Part shown: in pieces, positions 26,415-35,188 of the stretch
How positions within the stretch are numbered: position 1 is the stretch's first letter
How the letters are laid out: the number at the start of each line of letters is the position of its first letter
Source: Bifidobacterium parmae
GTDB taxonomy: Bacteria; Actinomycetota; Actinomycetes; Actinomycetales; Bifidobacteriaceae
Assembly: GCF_002860365.1 (NCBI RefSeq)
Contig: NZ_NMWT01000009.1
Location: forward strand, 1 to 64,000
Direction: 5' to 3'
DNA: 64,000 nucleotides
Notes under the pieces: model-generated
Seen by the model: only the letters and a program-made list of their open reading frames with translations
The model's database searches: none
What the model was told of the DNA's origin: nothing
Made by a program: the position numbers and the translations under genes

Positions 26415-26426
26415 GTCTGCCGCCTC

Positions 26427-26657
26427 CCGGGTTCCTCGTTCCACTCCCGCTGTCCGGGTTTCTCGTTCTGCTCCCGCTGTCCGGGTTCCCTGTTCCGCTC
26501 CGTCGTCTGGGTTCCCTGTTTCGTCAGCGTAGTCCGGGTTTCTCGTTCCGCCCGTGCCGTCTGGGTTCCCTGTTTCGCCAGCGTCGTCCGGGTTCCCCGT
26601 TCCGCCCGCGTAGTCCGGGTTTCTCGTTCCGTCCGTGCCGTCCGGGTTCCCCGTTCT
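26427..26657. repeat. 27-bp tandem repeat (nine units) upstream of the ydbS-like gene
   Basis: The core CCGGGTTYCYCGTTCYG recurs at 26427, 26454, 26481, 26507, 26534, 26561, 26588, 26615 and 26642. Eight intervals give one 26-bp step and seven 27-bp steps. On the minus strand it reads as nine-residue repeats (GNPDGTGGT-like) until the 26-bp step shifts the frame. It abuts a BIME-like element at 26658-26700. Bases 26701-26926 show no gene beyond the open minus frame. Confidence 0.85.
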
Positions 26658-26700
26658 GCCCCCGCTGGCGGGGGCTGTCGGCGCAGCCGACTGGGGGTGG
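26658..26700. repeat. BIME-like element
   Basis: GCCCCCGCTGGCGGGGGC hairpin, GTCGGCGCAGCCGAC hairpin, then TGGGGGTGG, adjoining the 27-bp repeat array. Confidence 0.8.
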
Positions 26701-26926
26701 TCGTGCTCCCACCCTCTGATGTTGTTGATGCCCTCCTTGAGTCCGTTCATACGCTTCACTGTATCGAATATATCGAATCGAGGTGTATCGAGCGAGGCGT
26801 GGCGCTGCCGTCCATACGTATGCTTGCGGGCTTTGCGATTCGCCATGGTGGTCGGCTCACGATGCTTGGCCATGATGTTCAATGAACGGTCATGTTACGT
26901 TCAGGAACGGGGAATAGGTTGGCACC

Positions 26927-29230
26927 ATGAATACGAATGAAGGGCGTCCGCAGGGGGATGCGAATCCACAGGCGCAACAATCCGAGCAGGAACAACGGGA
27001 ACAATGGGATGCGACACAGCGGTCGCGGTACGGGAGCCCTGCGCAGGCAGGCGAGCCGGTGAGGCCGGGGGAGCCGGTATTGCCAGCGGAATCGGTACGG
27101 CCTCCGGAATCCGCAGGAAACGAGGAGGGGACCGTGGGGGTTCCGGGTGAACCTGCATGGTCGGGGCGCGAACCTGCGTGGTCTGGAGATGGACCTGTAG
27201 GGTTTTCGGACGGACGTGTAGGGTCCGAGGGGCGACCTGTAGGTTTTGGGGACGAACGTGTAGATGCCGCGGGCCAACCTGTACGGGGTGGTCGAGTAGA
27301 AGCTCCTGCCGGACCGTTTGCCGGTTCGGGAAATCCGCGGAATACCGCGGTTTCCGAAAACCCGGTGACAGTGCCGGGCGCCGGTCTTCAGCAGGGGACT
27401 GCGCAGGTTGCGACTGAAAACCTACACGTTGCCGGCGAAACTCCGCACGTTGCACCGGAAACCATGCAGGTAGGTGCCGAAACCATGCAGGTTGGCCTTG
27501 GAGCACCGCAGGTCGGTCGTGTTCCGCAAGGTCGTGTTCCGCAAGGCGGTGTTCCACAAGGCGGTGTTCCGCAAGGCGGTGTCTCCCAAGGTGGCGTGCC
27601 GCAGTCCGGCGACGTGAATCCGCAGGCTTCTCCCGTGGATTTCTCGTCGTCATGGTCCGGTTCCCCATATCAACAGCCGATGCAGCCGAATCCGGGGGAG
27701 TGGGCGGTAGATATGGGGCCGCAACCCACGCCGTATTCCCGGCAGGCGGCGCCCTTCGCCCAGTACCCGGCGCAGCCTGCCCAGTATCCGCAGCAATCCG
27801 TTCAGTACGAGCCGCAACCCTCCCAGTACCAGCTCAGGCCCGCCCAATACGCGCCGCAATCCGTGCAGTACCCGCGGTATGCTGCGGGCGCCCCTGCTGC
27901 TTCGCCGGCTTCCCCGGTTCCCGCGGCCGCCGGCATGCCGACGATTCCGATGGGCGCGCCGACGGGGACCGCCGGAGCCCCGGGTGCCGTCGCTACGCCG
28001 GGGGCCGCTGCCATCGCTACGCCGGGGGCCGCTCCCATCTACCCGCCGCAGCCTCAATCCCAATCCCAACCTCAGCCCCAGCTTCAGTACCAATCCCAAC
28101 CTCAACCTCAACCCCAGTCCCAGTACCAGCCCCAGTACCAACCCCAGCCGATGTGGCCCACCTACTACGCACAGCCGATGCCCATGCCGATGGCGGTGCC
28201 GACGTTCGCGGCCATCGACCCGCGCGCATGGTGGCGCACATGGCGGCGCAAGGTCGTCAACCGCGCGATGGGTCTGACGCTCGCCTATGACGCCGTGATG
28301 GTGGGCATGAGCATCGTCGTCGGCATCGTCTTCGGCGTGATCTACGCCGCGATGAATCCGGGCGGCGGCTCGTCGTCCTATGACAGCGCGTTCAACCGGT
28401 GGACCGGCGTGATGAGTCTCATCGCCGTGTTCTCCGCGGTCGGATTCCTCATCCTCATGCGCCACCGCGACATCTTCACCCGCGAATACTGGTTGGGCGG
28501 CCCGCATCGGGAGACCTACGGCGAGATGAACCAGGTGGGTACGGTCAGCCAGTATGGCGGCCGGCGCATGACGCCGCTCGCCTGCCTCGCGATCATCGTG
28601 GTCGCGTTGGGCGTGCAGGGCGTGATCGTCCTCATCCAGCTCGCGTTCTCGATGCTCGGCACTGATTTGGCATCGCCCACGTCGGACAGCATCAACGAAT
28701 CCGCCGTCACCGTGAGCATGTGGCTGTACATCGGTCTGGTCGGGCCGATCTGCGAGGAGATGATGTTCCGCGGCGTGCTGATGAAGGAATTGAAGCCGCT
28801 CGGCAAGAACTTCGCGATCTTCACGTCGGCGCTCGCGTTCGGTCTGTTCCATGACGACGTGGTGCAGGGATTCTTCGCGTTCCTGTTCGGTCTGGTGCTC
28901 GGCTATGTCGCGATGGAGTATTCGCTGGTCTGGTCGATCGCGTTGCACATCTTCAACAACGCGATTCTGTCCGGCGTGGTCGACGGTCTCGCCAGCCATT
29001 TCCTCAGCAACATGGGGTATGGCATCTTCTCGCTCGCATTGGCGTTGGTCGGCGTGGTCGGCGCGATCATCGTGCTGATCGTCGGGCGGAAACAGATCGG
29101 CGGGTTCCTGCGCGTCAACCGCAGCGGTCAGGACACGTATTTCGGTTGGACGTCGTGGGCGTTCATCGTGTTCGTCGTGCTCAACGCGTTGTATGCGATC
29201 ATCTCGTTCGTCTCCGCGATGCTCGGCTGA
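26927..29230 (+). CDS. CPBP-family intramembrane protease with a long repetitive N-terminus
   Basis: A 767-residue protein. Residues 1 to about 430 are disordered and cytoplasmic: Gly/Glu/Pro blocks, eight-residue units ending in HV or QV (ENLHVAGETPHVAPETMQV), VPQGG repeats, and Gln/Pro/Tyr-rich segments. The rest has about eight membrane helices with the CPBP (Abi/CAAX protease-like) motifs EEMMFRG near residue 610, FGLFHDD and HIFNNAI. These supply the Glu, Arg, His and Asn expected at the active site. CPBP proteases process prenylated proteins or bacteriocin-related peptides in other systems; the target here is unknown. The start is taken at 26927 without a strong ribosome-binding site. 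Confidence 0.85.
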   Translation: MNTNEGRPQGDANPQAQQSEQEQREQWDATQRSRYGSPAQAGEPVRPGEPVLPAESVRPPESAGNEEGTVGVPGEPAWSGREPAWSGDGPVGFSDGRVGSEGRPVGFGDERVDAAGQPVRGGRVEAPAGPFAGSGNPRNTAVSENPVTVPGAGLQQGTAQVATENLHVAGETPHVAPETMQVGAETMQVGLGAPQVGRVPQGRVPQGGVPQGGVPQGGVSQGGVPQSGDVNPQASPVDFSSSWSGSPYQQPMQPNPGEWAVDMGPQPTPYSRQAAPFAQYPAQPAQYPQQSVQYEPQPSQYQLRPAQYAPQSVQYPRYAAGAPAASPASPVPAAAGMPTIPMGAPTGTAGAPGAVATPGAAAIATPGAAPIYPPQPQSQSQPQPQLQYQSQPQPQPQSQYQPQYQPQPMWPTYYAQPMPMPMAVPTFAAIDPRAWWRTWRRKVVNRAMGLTLAYDAVMVGMSIVVGIVFGVIYAAMNPGGGSSSYDSAFNRWTGVMSLIAVFSAVGFLILMRHRDIFTREYWLGGPHRETYGEMNQVGTVSQYGGRRMTPLACLAIIVVALGVQGVIVLIQLAFSMLGTDLASPTSDSINESAVTVSMWLYIGLVGPICEEMMFRGVLMKELKPLGKNFAIFTSALAFGLFHDDVVQGFFAFLFGLVLGYVAMEYSLVWSIALHIFNNAILSGVVDGLASHFLSNMGYGIFSLALALVGVVGAIIVLIVGRKQIGGFLRVNRSGQDTYFGWTSWAFIVFVVLNALYAIISFVSAMLG

Positions 29231-29281
29231 ACGGAGCGATGCCGTGCTCGCATGCGGCCTCCATCCTGTCTTATTTCGTGC

Positions 29282-29376
29282 GGTTCGTTCCGCGGGCGGC
29301 CCGGTTCGCTCCCGGGTATGCATGGATTCGCTCCGTGATTTCCATCGGTTTTCCGTGGCGAATCGGGGAACGAACC
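29282..29376. repeat. Nested hairpin related to the 8058 hairpin
   Basis: GGTTCGTTCC (29282) pairs with GGAACGAACC (29367), and inside it GATTCGC pairs with GCGAATC. It lies in the 390-bp gap after the CPBP gene, which shows no other feature before pyrD. Confidence 0.5.
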
Positions 29377-29620
29377 ATGATCAGCGGGAACGCACCATGA
29401 CTGATGGGGGATTGCGCGGCGAGCGATGTACCTCTGAAGGCGCGTCGTTTGTGTATGACGGTGCTTATGCTGGAGAATGGACAGATAGGCGAGCGTATCC
29501 GCCGATTGCGGCGATTTCCGCTCGACGTCGCGCAGGGACGCACCGTCATCGCGCAGTCGTTCTCTGCGCACGGACACGCGCACAGCCACACGCACAGAGC
29601 CGAGGAGAATCGAGAACACC

Positions 29621-30736
29621 ATGAGTCAGGACATCCAGCAGTCCGAACCGTTCTACGACGTGAACCGCACCTATGAGGACAACTACGAGCAGGGCCCGTT
29701 CGGCGCGTTCGCCGAAGCGCTGCAGCGGGATGAGGAGGCTGTCTCCGCCGAGACTCCCGCCGACTCGTTCCTCGGGGTGCCGGTGAACCTCGCGTTCGGC
29801 ATCCCGGCCGGGCCGCTGCTCAACAGCCGTTTCACGACGGCCGCGTTCCGCATGGGCTTCGACCTGGCCACCTACAAGACGGTGCGCTCGCGCGCGTGGG
29901 GCTGCAACCCGTTCCCGAACGTGCTCGCCGTGCACCCGCGCTCCGCGGACGGCTCACTCACCCCCGGCAGTCCCGAACTCGACGAGGGCGTGCTCGCCGA
30001 CACGAACTACGAGCGTCCGATCTCCATCTCCAACAGCTTCGGCGTGCCCTCGCAGGACCCGGACCTGTGGCAGCCGGACATGTTCCGCGCGATCGCGGCG
30101 GCCGGCCCCGGCCAGCTGCTCGTCCCCGGCTTCCAGGGCTCCCGCGTGGAGGGCATGACCGAGGAGGAGTACATCGCCGACCATGCGACCACCGCGCGCC
30201 TCGTCAAGGAGACCGGCGCGAAGGTCATGGTGATGAACACGAGCTGCCCGAACGAGGGCCACAACGTGCTGCTGTGCCATAACCCGCTGCTCGTCGGCCG
30301 TATTGCCGAGGCGGTGAAGAACGAGATCGGCGACACGCCGCTTATGGTGAAGCTCGCCTACATCCCCGACGATGCGGCGCTCGAGCTCATGGTGCGGTCG
30401 ACCGTGGGCCGCGGCACCGTGCAGGGCTTCAGCACGATCAACACGATCTCCGCGCGTCTCGTCGACGCGGAGGGCCGCCAGGCCCTGCCGGGCAAGGGCC
30501 GCGACCGTTCCGGCGTGTGCGGGCACGCGATCCGCGGCGCGGGTCTCGACATGGTCTCGCGCCTCGCCGCGATCCGCGAGAAGAGCGGACTCGATTTCGC
30601 GATCAACGGCGTCGGCGGCGTCGTGACGCCGGATGATTTTGCCGCGTACAAGCGCGCCGGCGCGGACAGCGTGATGTCCGCCACCGGCGCGATGTGGGAC
30701 GCCGACCTCGCCCGCAAGATCAAGGCGAGTCTGTAG
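29621..30736 (+). CDS. Dihydroorotate dehydrogenase-family flavoenzyme
   Basis: A 371-residue TIM-barrel FMN enzyme. AFGIPAGPLLNS and YKTVRSRAW mark the FMN-binding start of the barrel. NTSCPNEG near residue 207 is the DHODH-type loop with the catalytic Cys used by class 1 enzymes. FAINGVGGVVTPDDF is the phosphate-binding end. The protein is longer than class 1A enzymes (about 310 residues), with extra N-terminal and mid-protein segments, so a dihydropyrimidine dehydrogenase-like role is an alternative. No other pyr genes adjoin it, and no PyrK-type partner is visible. The start follows GGAGAATCGAGAACACC. Confidence 0.75.
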   Translation: MSQDIQQSEPFYDVNRTYEDNYEQGPFGAFAEALQRDEEAVSAETPADSFLGVPVNLAFGIPAGPLLNSRFTTAAFRMGFDLATYKTVRSRAWGCNPFPNVLAVHPRSADGSLTPGSPELDEGVLADTNYERPISISNSFGVPSQDPDLWQPDMFRAIAAAGPGQLLVPGFQGSRVEGMTEEEYIADHATTARLVKETGAKVMVMNTSCPNEGHNVLLCHNPLLVGRIAEAVKNEIGDTPLMVKLAYIPDDAALELMVRSTVGRGTVQGFSTINTISARLVDAEGRQALPGKGRDRSGVCGHAIRGAGLDMVSRLAAIREKSGLDFAINGVGGVVTPDDFAAYKRAGADSVMSATGAMWDADLARKIKASL

Positions 30737-30784
30737 CGGTCTTGAGAAGATCGGCCCCGTAGACGAGGGGTACCGTTCCGTCAT

Positions 30785-30892
30785 GCCCCCGCTGGCGGGG
30801 GCTGTCGGCGTCAGCCGACTGGGGGTGGTTGCGCGTGGGGACGCGTCGAGCCACCCCCACCCGCTTCGCGGGAGCCCCCGCCAGCGGGGGCG
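30785..30892. repeat. Inverted pair of BIME-like elements
   Basis: 30785-30828 (hairpins then TGGGGGTGG) and 30851-30892 (CCACCCCCAC then hairpins) face each other between the convergent DHODH-like and NADH oxidase genes. The pair could form one large cruciform. Confidence 0.85.
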
Positions 30893-30921
30893 GCATGTGT
30901 CAGGCTTCGGGGGCGGCATTG

Positions 30922-32289
30922 TCAGGCTTCGGCGGCGGCCTTCATGGCGACGGCGCCGACGTAGTAGACGGGCTTGTCGAAGTTCGGCTGGAACAGGAAG
31001 TCCACGTTCGCGAGCTGGTCGATGGTGAACCTCGCCTGGATCGCCATCGAGATCACGTTCGCGGCGCCGGAGATGTCCGCCTTCGAGCAGAACTGGCCGC
31101 CCTTGACCTCGCGCGTCTCCGGATCCCACGTGAGGATCGACGTGACGGGCGTGGTGGTGAGCATGAAGTCGGGGCGGTAGTCCTCGGTCAGTTCGGTCTC
31201 GCGCACCGTCAGGCCGCGGCGTTCCGCGCCGGCCGCGGTCAGGCCGGACGCGGCGAGCGACAGGTCGTACAGCTGCACGGCGCTCGTCGCCTGCGTGCCG
31301 AGGTACTTGACGGTCGGCTCCGCGATGTTGCGGCCGACGAGCAGGCCCTGGCGCACCGCGTTCGTGGCGAGCGGGATGTAGTCGTGCTTGCCGGTCGGGT
31401 TGTAGAAGACGGTCGCCGAGTCGCCGCACGCGTACACGTCCGGCACGGAGGCGCGCATGTAGTCGTCGACGACGATTGCGCCGTTCGGCAGCATGTCGAC
31501 CTGTCCCTTGAGCAGGTCCGTGTTCGGCAGGAAGCCGACCGCGAGGATCGCCATCTCGGCCGTGTATTCGCCCTTCTCGGTGACGACGGTGACGGTGTCG
31601 TCGTCGTTGTCGCGGAAGGCGGTTACCTTCTGGCCGAGCGCGAGCGTGACGCCGTGCTCCTCGAACGCGGCGGCTACCTGGTCGGTGATCTGCTTGTCGA
31701 AGTTGTTGGCGAGCGGACGGTCGAGGCCGTCGACGAGCGTGGTCTTGACGCCGGTGAGCGAGAACTGTTCGGCGATCTCCGCGCCGATGTAGCCGGAGCC
31801 GATCACGACCGCGGACTTCGCCTCCTTCGCCTTCTCCTTGATGGCGATGGCGTGGTCCCAGTTCTTGCACAGCAGCACGTGCGGGCTGTCGATGCCGGGG
31901 ATCGGCGGCACGACCGGGCGCGAGCCGGTGGTGACGACGAGCTTGTCGAAGTGCAGCGTCCGCTCCTCTCCGGCCGAGTCTCCCACGCCCACGCCGATCG
32001 CGTCGACCGGACGGTAGGTGAGCGTCTTGGCGGCGACGTCGATGGACGTCACGTCGGTGCGCATGTGCATGGTCGCGCCCGCCTCGGCCAGCGCCTCGGG
32101 CGACGAGTAGAACATCTTCTTCGGGTCGGACACGTGGTCGCCGACCCACAGCGCGATGCCGCACGAGAGGAACGACAGCGTGCCGTTGCGCTCGAACACG
32201 TGGACGGTCCAGTCGGGATGCTCGGCGAGGATCGACGTGGCGGCGAAGGTGCCGGCGTGCGTGCATCCGACGATGGCGACGGTGGTCAT
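30922..32289 (-). CDS. nox: NADH oxidase (FAD-dependent, Nox type)
   Basis: A 455-residue pyridine-nucleotide-disulfide oxidoreductase-family enzyme. It has an N-terminal FAD fold (VAIVGCTHAGTFAA), redox-active Cys in SFLSCGIALW near residue 43, a second NADH-binding fold (VVIGSGYIGAEIAEQFS), VYACGDSA, and a dimerisation domain. The single Cys fits the NADH oxidase/peroxidase group, which removes oxygen at the expense of NADH and is important for oxygen tolerance in anaerobes; water-forming type is likely. The start at 32289 follows AAAGGAG. A perfect 22-bp palindrome resembling Rex or CRP sites lies 142 bp upstream of it. Confidence 0.9.
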   Translation of the reverse strand: MTTVAIVGCTHAGTFAATSILAEHPDWTVHVFERNGTLSFLSCGIALWVGDHVSDPKKMFYSSPEALAEAGATMHMRTDVTSIDVAAKTLTYRPVDAIGVGVGDSAGEERTLHFDKLVVTTGSRPVVPPIPGIDSPHVLLCKNWDHAIAIKEKAKEAKSAVVIGSGYIGAEIAEQFSLTGVKTTLVDGLDRPLANNFDKQITDQVAAAFEEHGVTLALGQKVTAFRDNDDDTVTVVTEKGEYTAEMAILAVGFLPNTDLLKGQVDMLPNGAIVVDDYMRASVPDVYACGDSATVFYNPTGKHDYIPLATNAVRQGLLVGRNIAEPTVKYLGTQATSAVQLYDLSLAASGLTAAGAERRGLTVRETELTEDYRPDFMLTTTPVTSILTWDPETREVKGGQFCSKADISGAANVISMAIQARFTIDQLANVDFLFQPNFDKPVYYVGAVAMKAAAEA

Positions 32290-32430
32290 GGATTATGCTC
32301 CTTTGCGTAGTGGTGCGGGTGGCGCGTTCCGGCAGTCTCCGATCGCCTGCCTTCCGTGAACGTTCACCTCTGCTGCCCACCATAGCAAAACGGCGACGAC
32401 GGGTCCGCCGGGCACGCGGCGATCGCCGGC

Positions 32431-32452
32431 GATTGTGACGCGCGTCACAATC
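32431..32452. promoter_or_regulatory. Rex-like or CRP-like operator between nox and murA
   Basis: A perfect 22-bp palindrome whose core TTGTGACGCGCGTCACAA (32433-32450) matches TTGTGA-N6-TCACAA. It resembles Rex sites (TTGTGAA-N4-TTCACAA) and contains TGTGA-N6-TCACA, the CRP/GlxR consensus. The flanking NADH oxidase favours Rex, which senses NADH/NAD. Confidence 0.6.
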
Positions 32453-32588
32453 GCGGCGGTGGTCGCGGCGATGGCGGCGGCGATTACGCCGCCAGCCGCA
32501 TCGCCACGTGCTTCACGGTGTTCGCACATGCCTTATGGCACACTGTTTGATAGTGTTTCGCGGTCCTGTTGAATCGAAAGAGGTAATC

Positions 32589-33914
32589 GTGGGCGAAAAC
32601 GAGAACGACGTGCTGCACGTCGAAGGCGGCAAGCCGCTGAACGGCACGATCAAGGTGCGTGGCGCGAAGAACTTCGTCAGCAAGGCGATGGTCGCCGCGC
32701 TGCTCGCGCCGGGCAAGTCGGTGCTGAAGAACGTTCCGGAGATCCGCGACGTGCATGTCGTGTCGGACCTGCTGCGCCTGCACGGCGTGGACGTCGATGT
32801 GGACGGCGATCATGGCGTCGTCACGATTGATGCGACGCACGTCCAGCTCGCCGACGTGGCGGACGTGGACACGCTGTCCGGTTCGTCGCGCATCCCGATC
32901 CTGTTCTCCGGCCCGCTGGTGCATCGTCTGGGCGAGGCGTTCATCCCTGCGCTGGGCGGCTGCAACATCGGCGGCCGTCCGATCGACTTCCATCTGGAGA
33001 CGCTCAGGAAGCTGGGCGCGAACGTCGACAAGGAGCACAAGGACGGCATCCACATCACCGCGCCGAACGGGTTGAAGGGCGCGAAGATCCACCTGCCGTA
33101 CCCGTCGGTGGGCGCGACCGAGCAGACGCTGCTCGCGGCCGTGCTCGCGGAGGGCAAGACCGAATTGTCGGGCGCGGCGATCGAGCCGGAGATCATGGAT
33201 TTGGTGGCCGTGCTGCAGAAGATGGGTGCGATCATCAGCGTGGACGTGGACCGCACGTTCCGCATCGAGGGCGTCAAGGAGCTCAAGGGCTACACGCACA
33301 CGTCGCTCACCGACCGCATCGAGGCGGCCTCGTGGGCGTCGGCGGCGCTGGCCACGCGCGGCGACATCTTCGTCAAGGGCGCGACCCAGCCGGAGATGAT
33401 GACGTTCCTCAACGTGTTCCGCAAGGTCGGCGGCGAGTTCGACGTGACCGACAAGGGCATCCGCTTCTGGCATCCGGGCGGCGACTTGAAGCCGGTCGCG
33501 ATCGAGACGGACGTGCACCCCGGCTTCATGACCGACTGGCAGCAGCCGCTGGTCGTGGCTTTGACGCAGGCGAACGGCCTGTCGATCGTGCACGAGACCG
33601 TGTACGAGAACCGGTTCGGGTTCACCAAGCCCCTGGTGCAGATGGGCGCGACGATCCAGCTGTACCGCGAGTGCCTGGGCTCCCTGCCGTGCCGCTTCCA
33701 GCAGCGCAACTACAAGCATTCCGCGGTGATCTTCGGACCGACCCCGCTCACCGGCCGCGACATCGACGTGCCGGATTTGCGCGGCGGCTTCAGCCACCTG
33801 ATCGCGGCGCTCGCCGCGAAGGGCCCGTCCAACGTGCAGGGCATCAGCCTCATCGACCGCGGCTACGCCGACTTCCGCGGTAAACTCCACCAGCTCGGCG
33901 CCGACATCGACTGA
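32589..33914 (+). CDS. murA: UDP-N-acetylglucosamine 1-carboxyvinyltransferase
   Basis: A 441-residue enzyme of the first committed step of peptidoglycan synthesis, transferring enolpyruvate from PEP to UDP-GlcNAc. KVRGAKNFVSK near residues 23-33 has the Lys-Asn pair. ALGGCNIGGRPIDFH has the loop Cys attacked by fosfomycin, which is Asp in naturally resistant actinobacteria such as mycobacteria. GGFSHLIAALAAKG and LIDRGYADF close the enzyme. The start is GTG 32589 after AAGAGG, giving a length slightly above the usual 420 residues. It is divergent from nox across 299 bp that contain the palindrome at 32431. Confidence 0.93.
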   Translation: MGENENDVLHVEGGKPLNGTIKVRGAKNFVSKAMVAALLAPGKSVLKNVPEIRDVHVVSDLLRLHGVDVDVDGDHGVVTIDATHVQLADVADVDTLSGSSRIPILFSGPLVHRLGEAFIPALGGCNIGGRPIDFHLETLRKLGANVDKEHKDGIHITAPNGLKGAKIHLPYPSVGATEQTLLAAVLAEGKTELSGAAIEPEIMDLVAVLQKMGAIISVDVDRTFRIEGVKELKGYTHTSLTDRIEAASWASAALATRGDIFVKGATQPEMMTFLNVFRKVGGEFDVTDKGIRFWHPGGDLKPVAIETDVHPGFMTDWQQPLVVALTQANGLSIVHETVYENRFGFTKPLVQMGATIQLYRECLGSLPCRFQQRNYKHSAVIFGPTPLTGRDIDVPDLRGGFSHLIAALAAKGPSNVQGISLIDRGYADFRGKLHQLGADID

Positions 33915-33930
33915 CGTCGCCGTCATGCTC

Positions 33931-34178
33931 GCCCCCGCTGGCGGACTGTTTGCCCCCGCTGGCGGGGGCTGTCAGCCGTAGGCTGACTGGGGGTGGTTTC
34001 GCGGGTGCGATTGAGACCACCCCCACCCGCTTCGCGGGAGCCCCCGCCAGCGGGGGCGGGGAAAAAGGCCGGGTCCGCTTTGCCGGCGGGGCGGGGGAAA
34101 AGGCCGGGCCGGGTCCGCTTTGCCAGCGGGGCGAGGGAAAAGGTCGGGCCGGGTCCGCTTTGCCGGCGGGGGCGGGGA
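33931..34178. repeat. BIME-like inverted pair plus a 40-bp tandem repeat
   Basis: A partial hairpin lies at 33931-33946. Full elements at 33952-33996 and 34017-34058 face each other. Then GGGTCCGCTTTGCC-GCGGGG units start at 34071, 34111 and 34151, an exact 40-bp period. The 40-bp unit carries a degraded copy of the element hairpin. No gene is visible between murA and plsC. Confidence 0.8.
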
Positions 34179-34226
34179 AGGCTCGGCGCACGGGCCGCGG
34201 TAGGGGGCGAACGTAGAATAAGGCGC

Positions 34227-35123
34227 ATGGCATCCAAAGGAAAACCGTCGCCGCGCTCCGCGGTCACACCGCTCTCCGACGCGCAGGTGGCGAACCTCGC
34301 GAAGAAGCATCATCTCGTCGACCCGATGCGCGACCTGCCCACCGGCCCCGACCGCCGCATCAACCAGCGCGAGATCGACGCGCAGAACCCGAACGGCACG
34401 CGCCGCCTGCTCAAAGGCGTCGACGTCGTCTTCAACGCGAGCTGCAAGACTCGCGCGTGGGGACTCGACAACATCCCCGAGGACGGCCCGTTCATCACCG
34501 CCGCCTCGCACGTGACCATGTTCGACGTGTTCGTGCCGATGGCCAGCATGTTCCACATGGGCCGCCGCCCCCGCTACATGGCCAAGGCCGAGATGGCCAA
34601 ATGGCCGCTCATCGGCAAATGGTTCCAGATCGTCGGCATGCAGCCCGTCCAACGCCACTCCGGCAAGGCCAAACAGATCGAGGAGACCTCGATCGACATC
34701 CTCGTCTCCGGCCGTCCGCTCACCGTCTGGCCCGAAGGCACCGTCACCCGCGACCCGCAGAAATGGGTGATGAGCATCAAGGAGGGCGCCGCCTACATCG
34801 CGCTCGAAGCGTCCCGCCGGCTCGGCAGGCAGGTGCCGCTGTTCTGCGCCGCCACGTGGGGCGCCGCCTCCATCAACCACTGGTGGCCGTGGCCGCGCAA
34901 GAACGTCGTCATGTGCTACGACCACCAGCTCGACTACGCGGACCTTCTCGAAGGCATGGAGCACTGGGGCGACGAGCCGCCGGCCGAAGCCGTCGAAACG
35001 CTCAAATGGCGCATGTTCATCCGCCTCAACGAACTGCTTGAGGAGATCCGCGGCGAGAAGTTCCCGGCGGAAGGCTACTGGGACTACCGCACGATGAGCC
35101 GCAAGCCGATCGCTTCGGCGTGA
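34227..35123 (+). CDS. plsC: 1-acyl-sn-glycerol-3-phosphate acyltransferase family protein
   Basis: A 298-residue acyltransferase that acylates lysophosphatidate in phospholipid synthesis. SHVTMFD near residues 96-102 is the HX4D catalytic motif (His and Asp present), and WPEGTVTRD near 172-180 is the substrate-binding PEG motif. A basic N-terminal extension of about 70 residues precedes the domain. The start has ATAAGG upstream. gpsA follows after 65 bp and supplies glycerol-3-phosphate for the same pathway, so the pair is functionally coherent. Some actinobacterial members acylate other lipids, so exact substrate is inferred. Confidence 0.88.
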   Translation: MASKGKPSPRSAVTPLSDAQVANLAKKHHLVDPMRDLPTGPDRRINQREIDAQNPNGTRRLLKGVDVVFNASCKTRAWGLDNIPEDGPFITAASHVTMFDVFVPMASMFHMGRRPRYMAKAEMAKWPLIGKWFQIVGMQPVQRHSGKAKQIEETSIDILVSGRPLTVWPEGTVTRDPQKWVMSIKEGAAYIALEASRRLGRQVPLFCAATWGAASINHWWPWPRKNVVMCYDHQLDYADLLEGMEHWGDEPPAEAVETLKWRMFIRLNELLEEIRGEKFPAEGYWDYRTMSRKPIASA

Positions 35124-35188
35124 GCGGCGAGTAGCATGGCACGAAGGTCACGAAACAGTCACGAATCGAAAGTAAGGAATCACACAGC

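Noticed and set aside
26883-26903. TGAACG...CGTTCA palindrome before the CPBP gene
   Set aside because: Only six-base arms with a nine-base spacer; too weak to call an operator alone.
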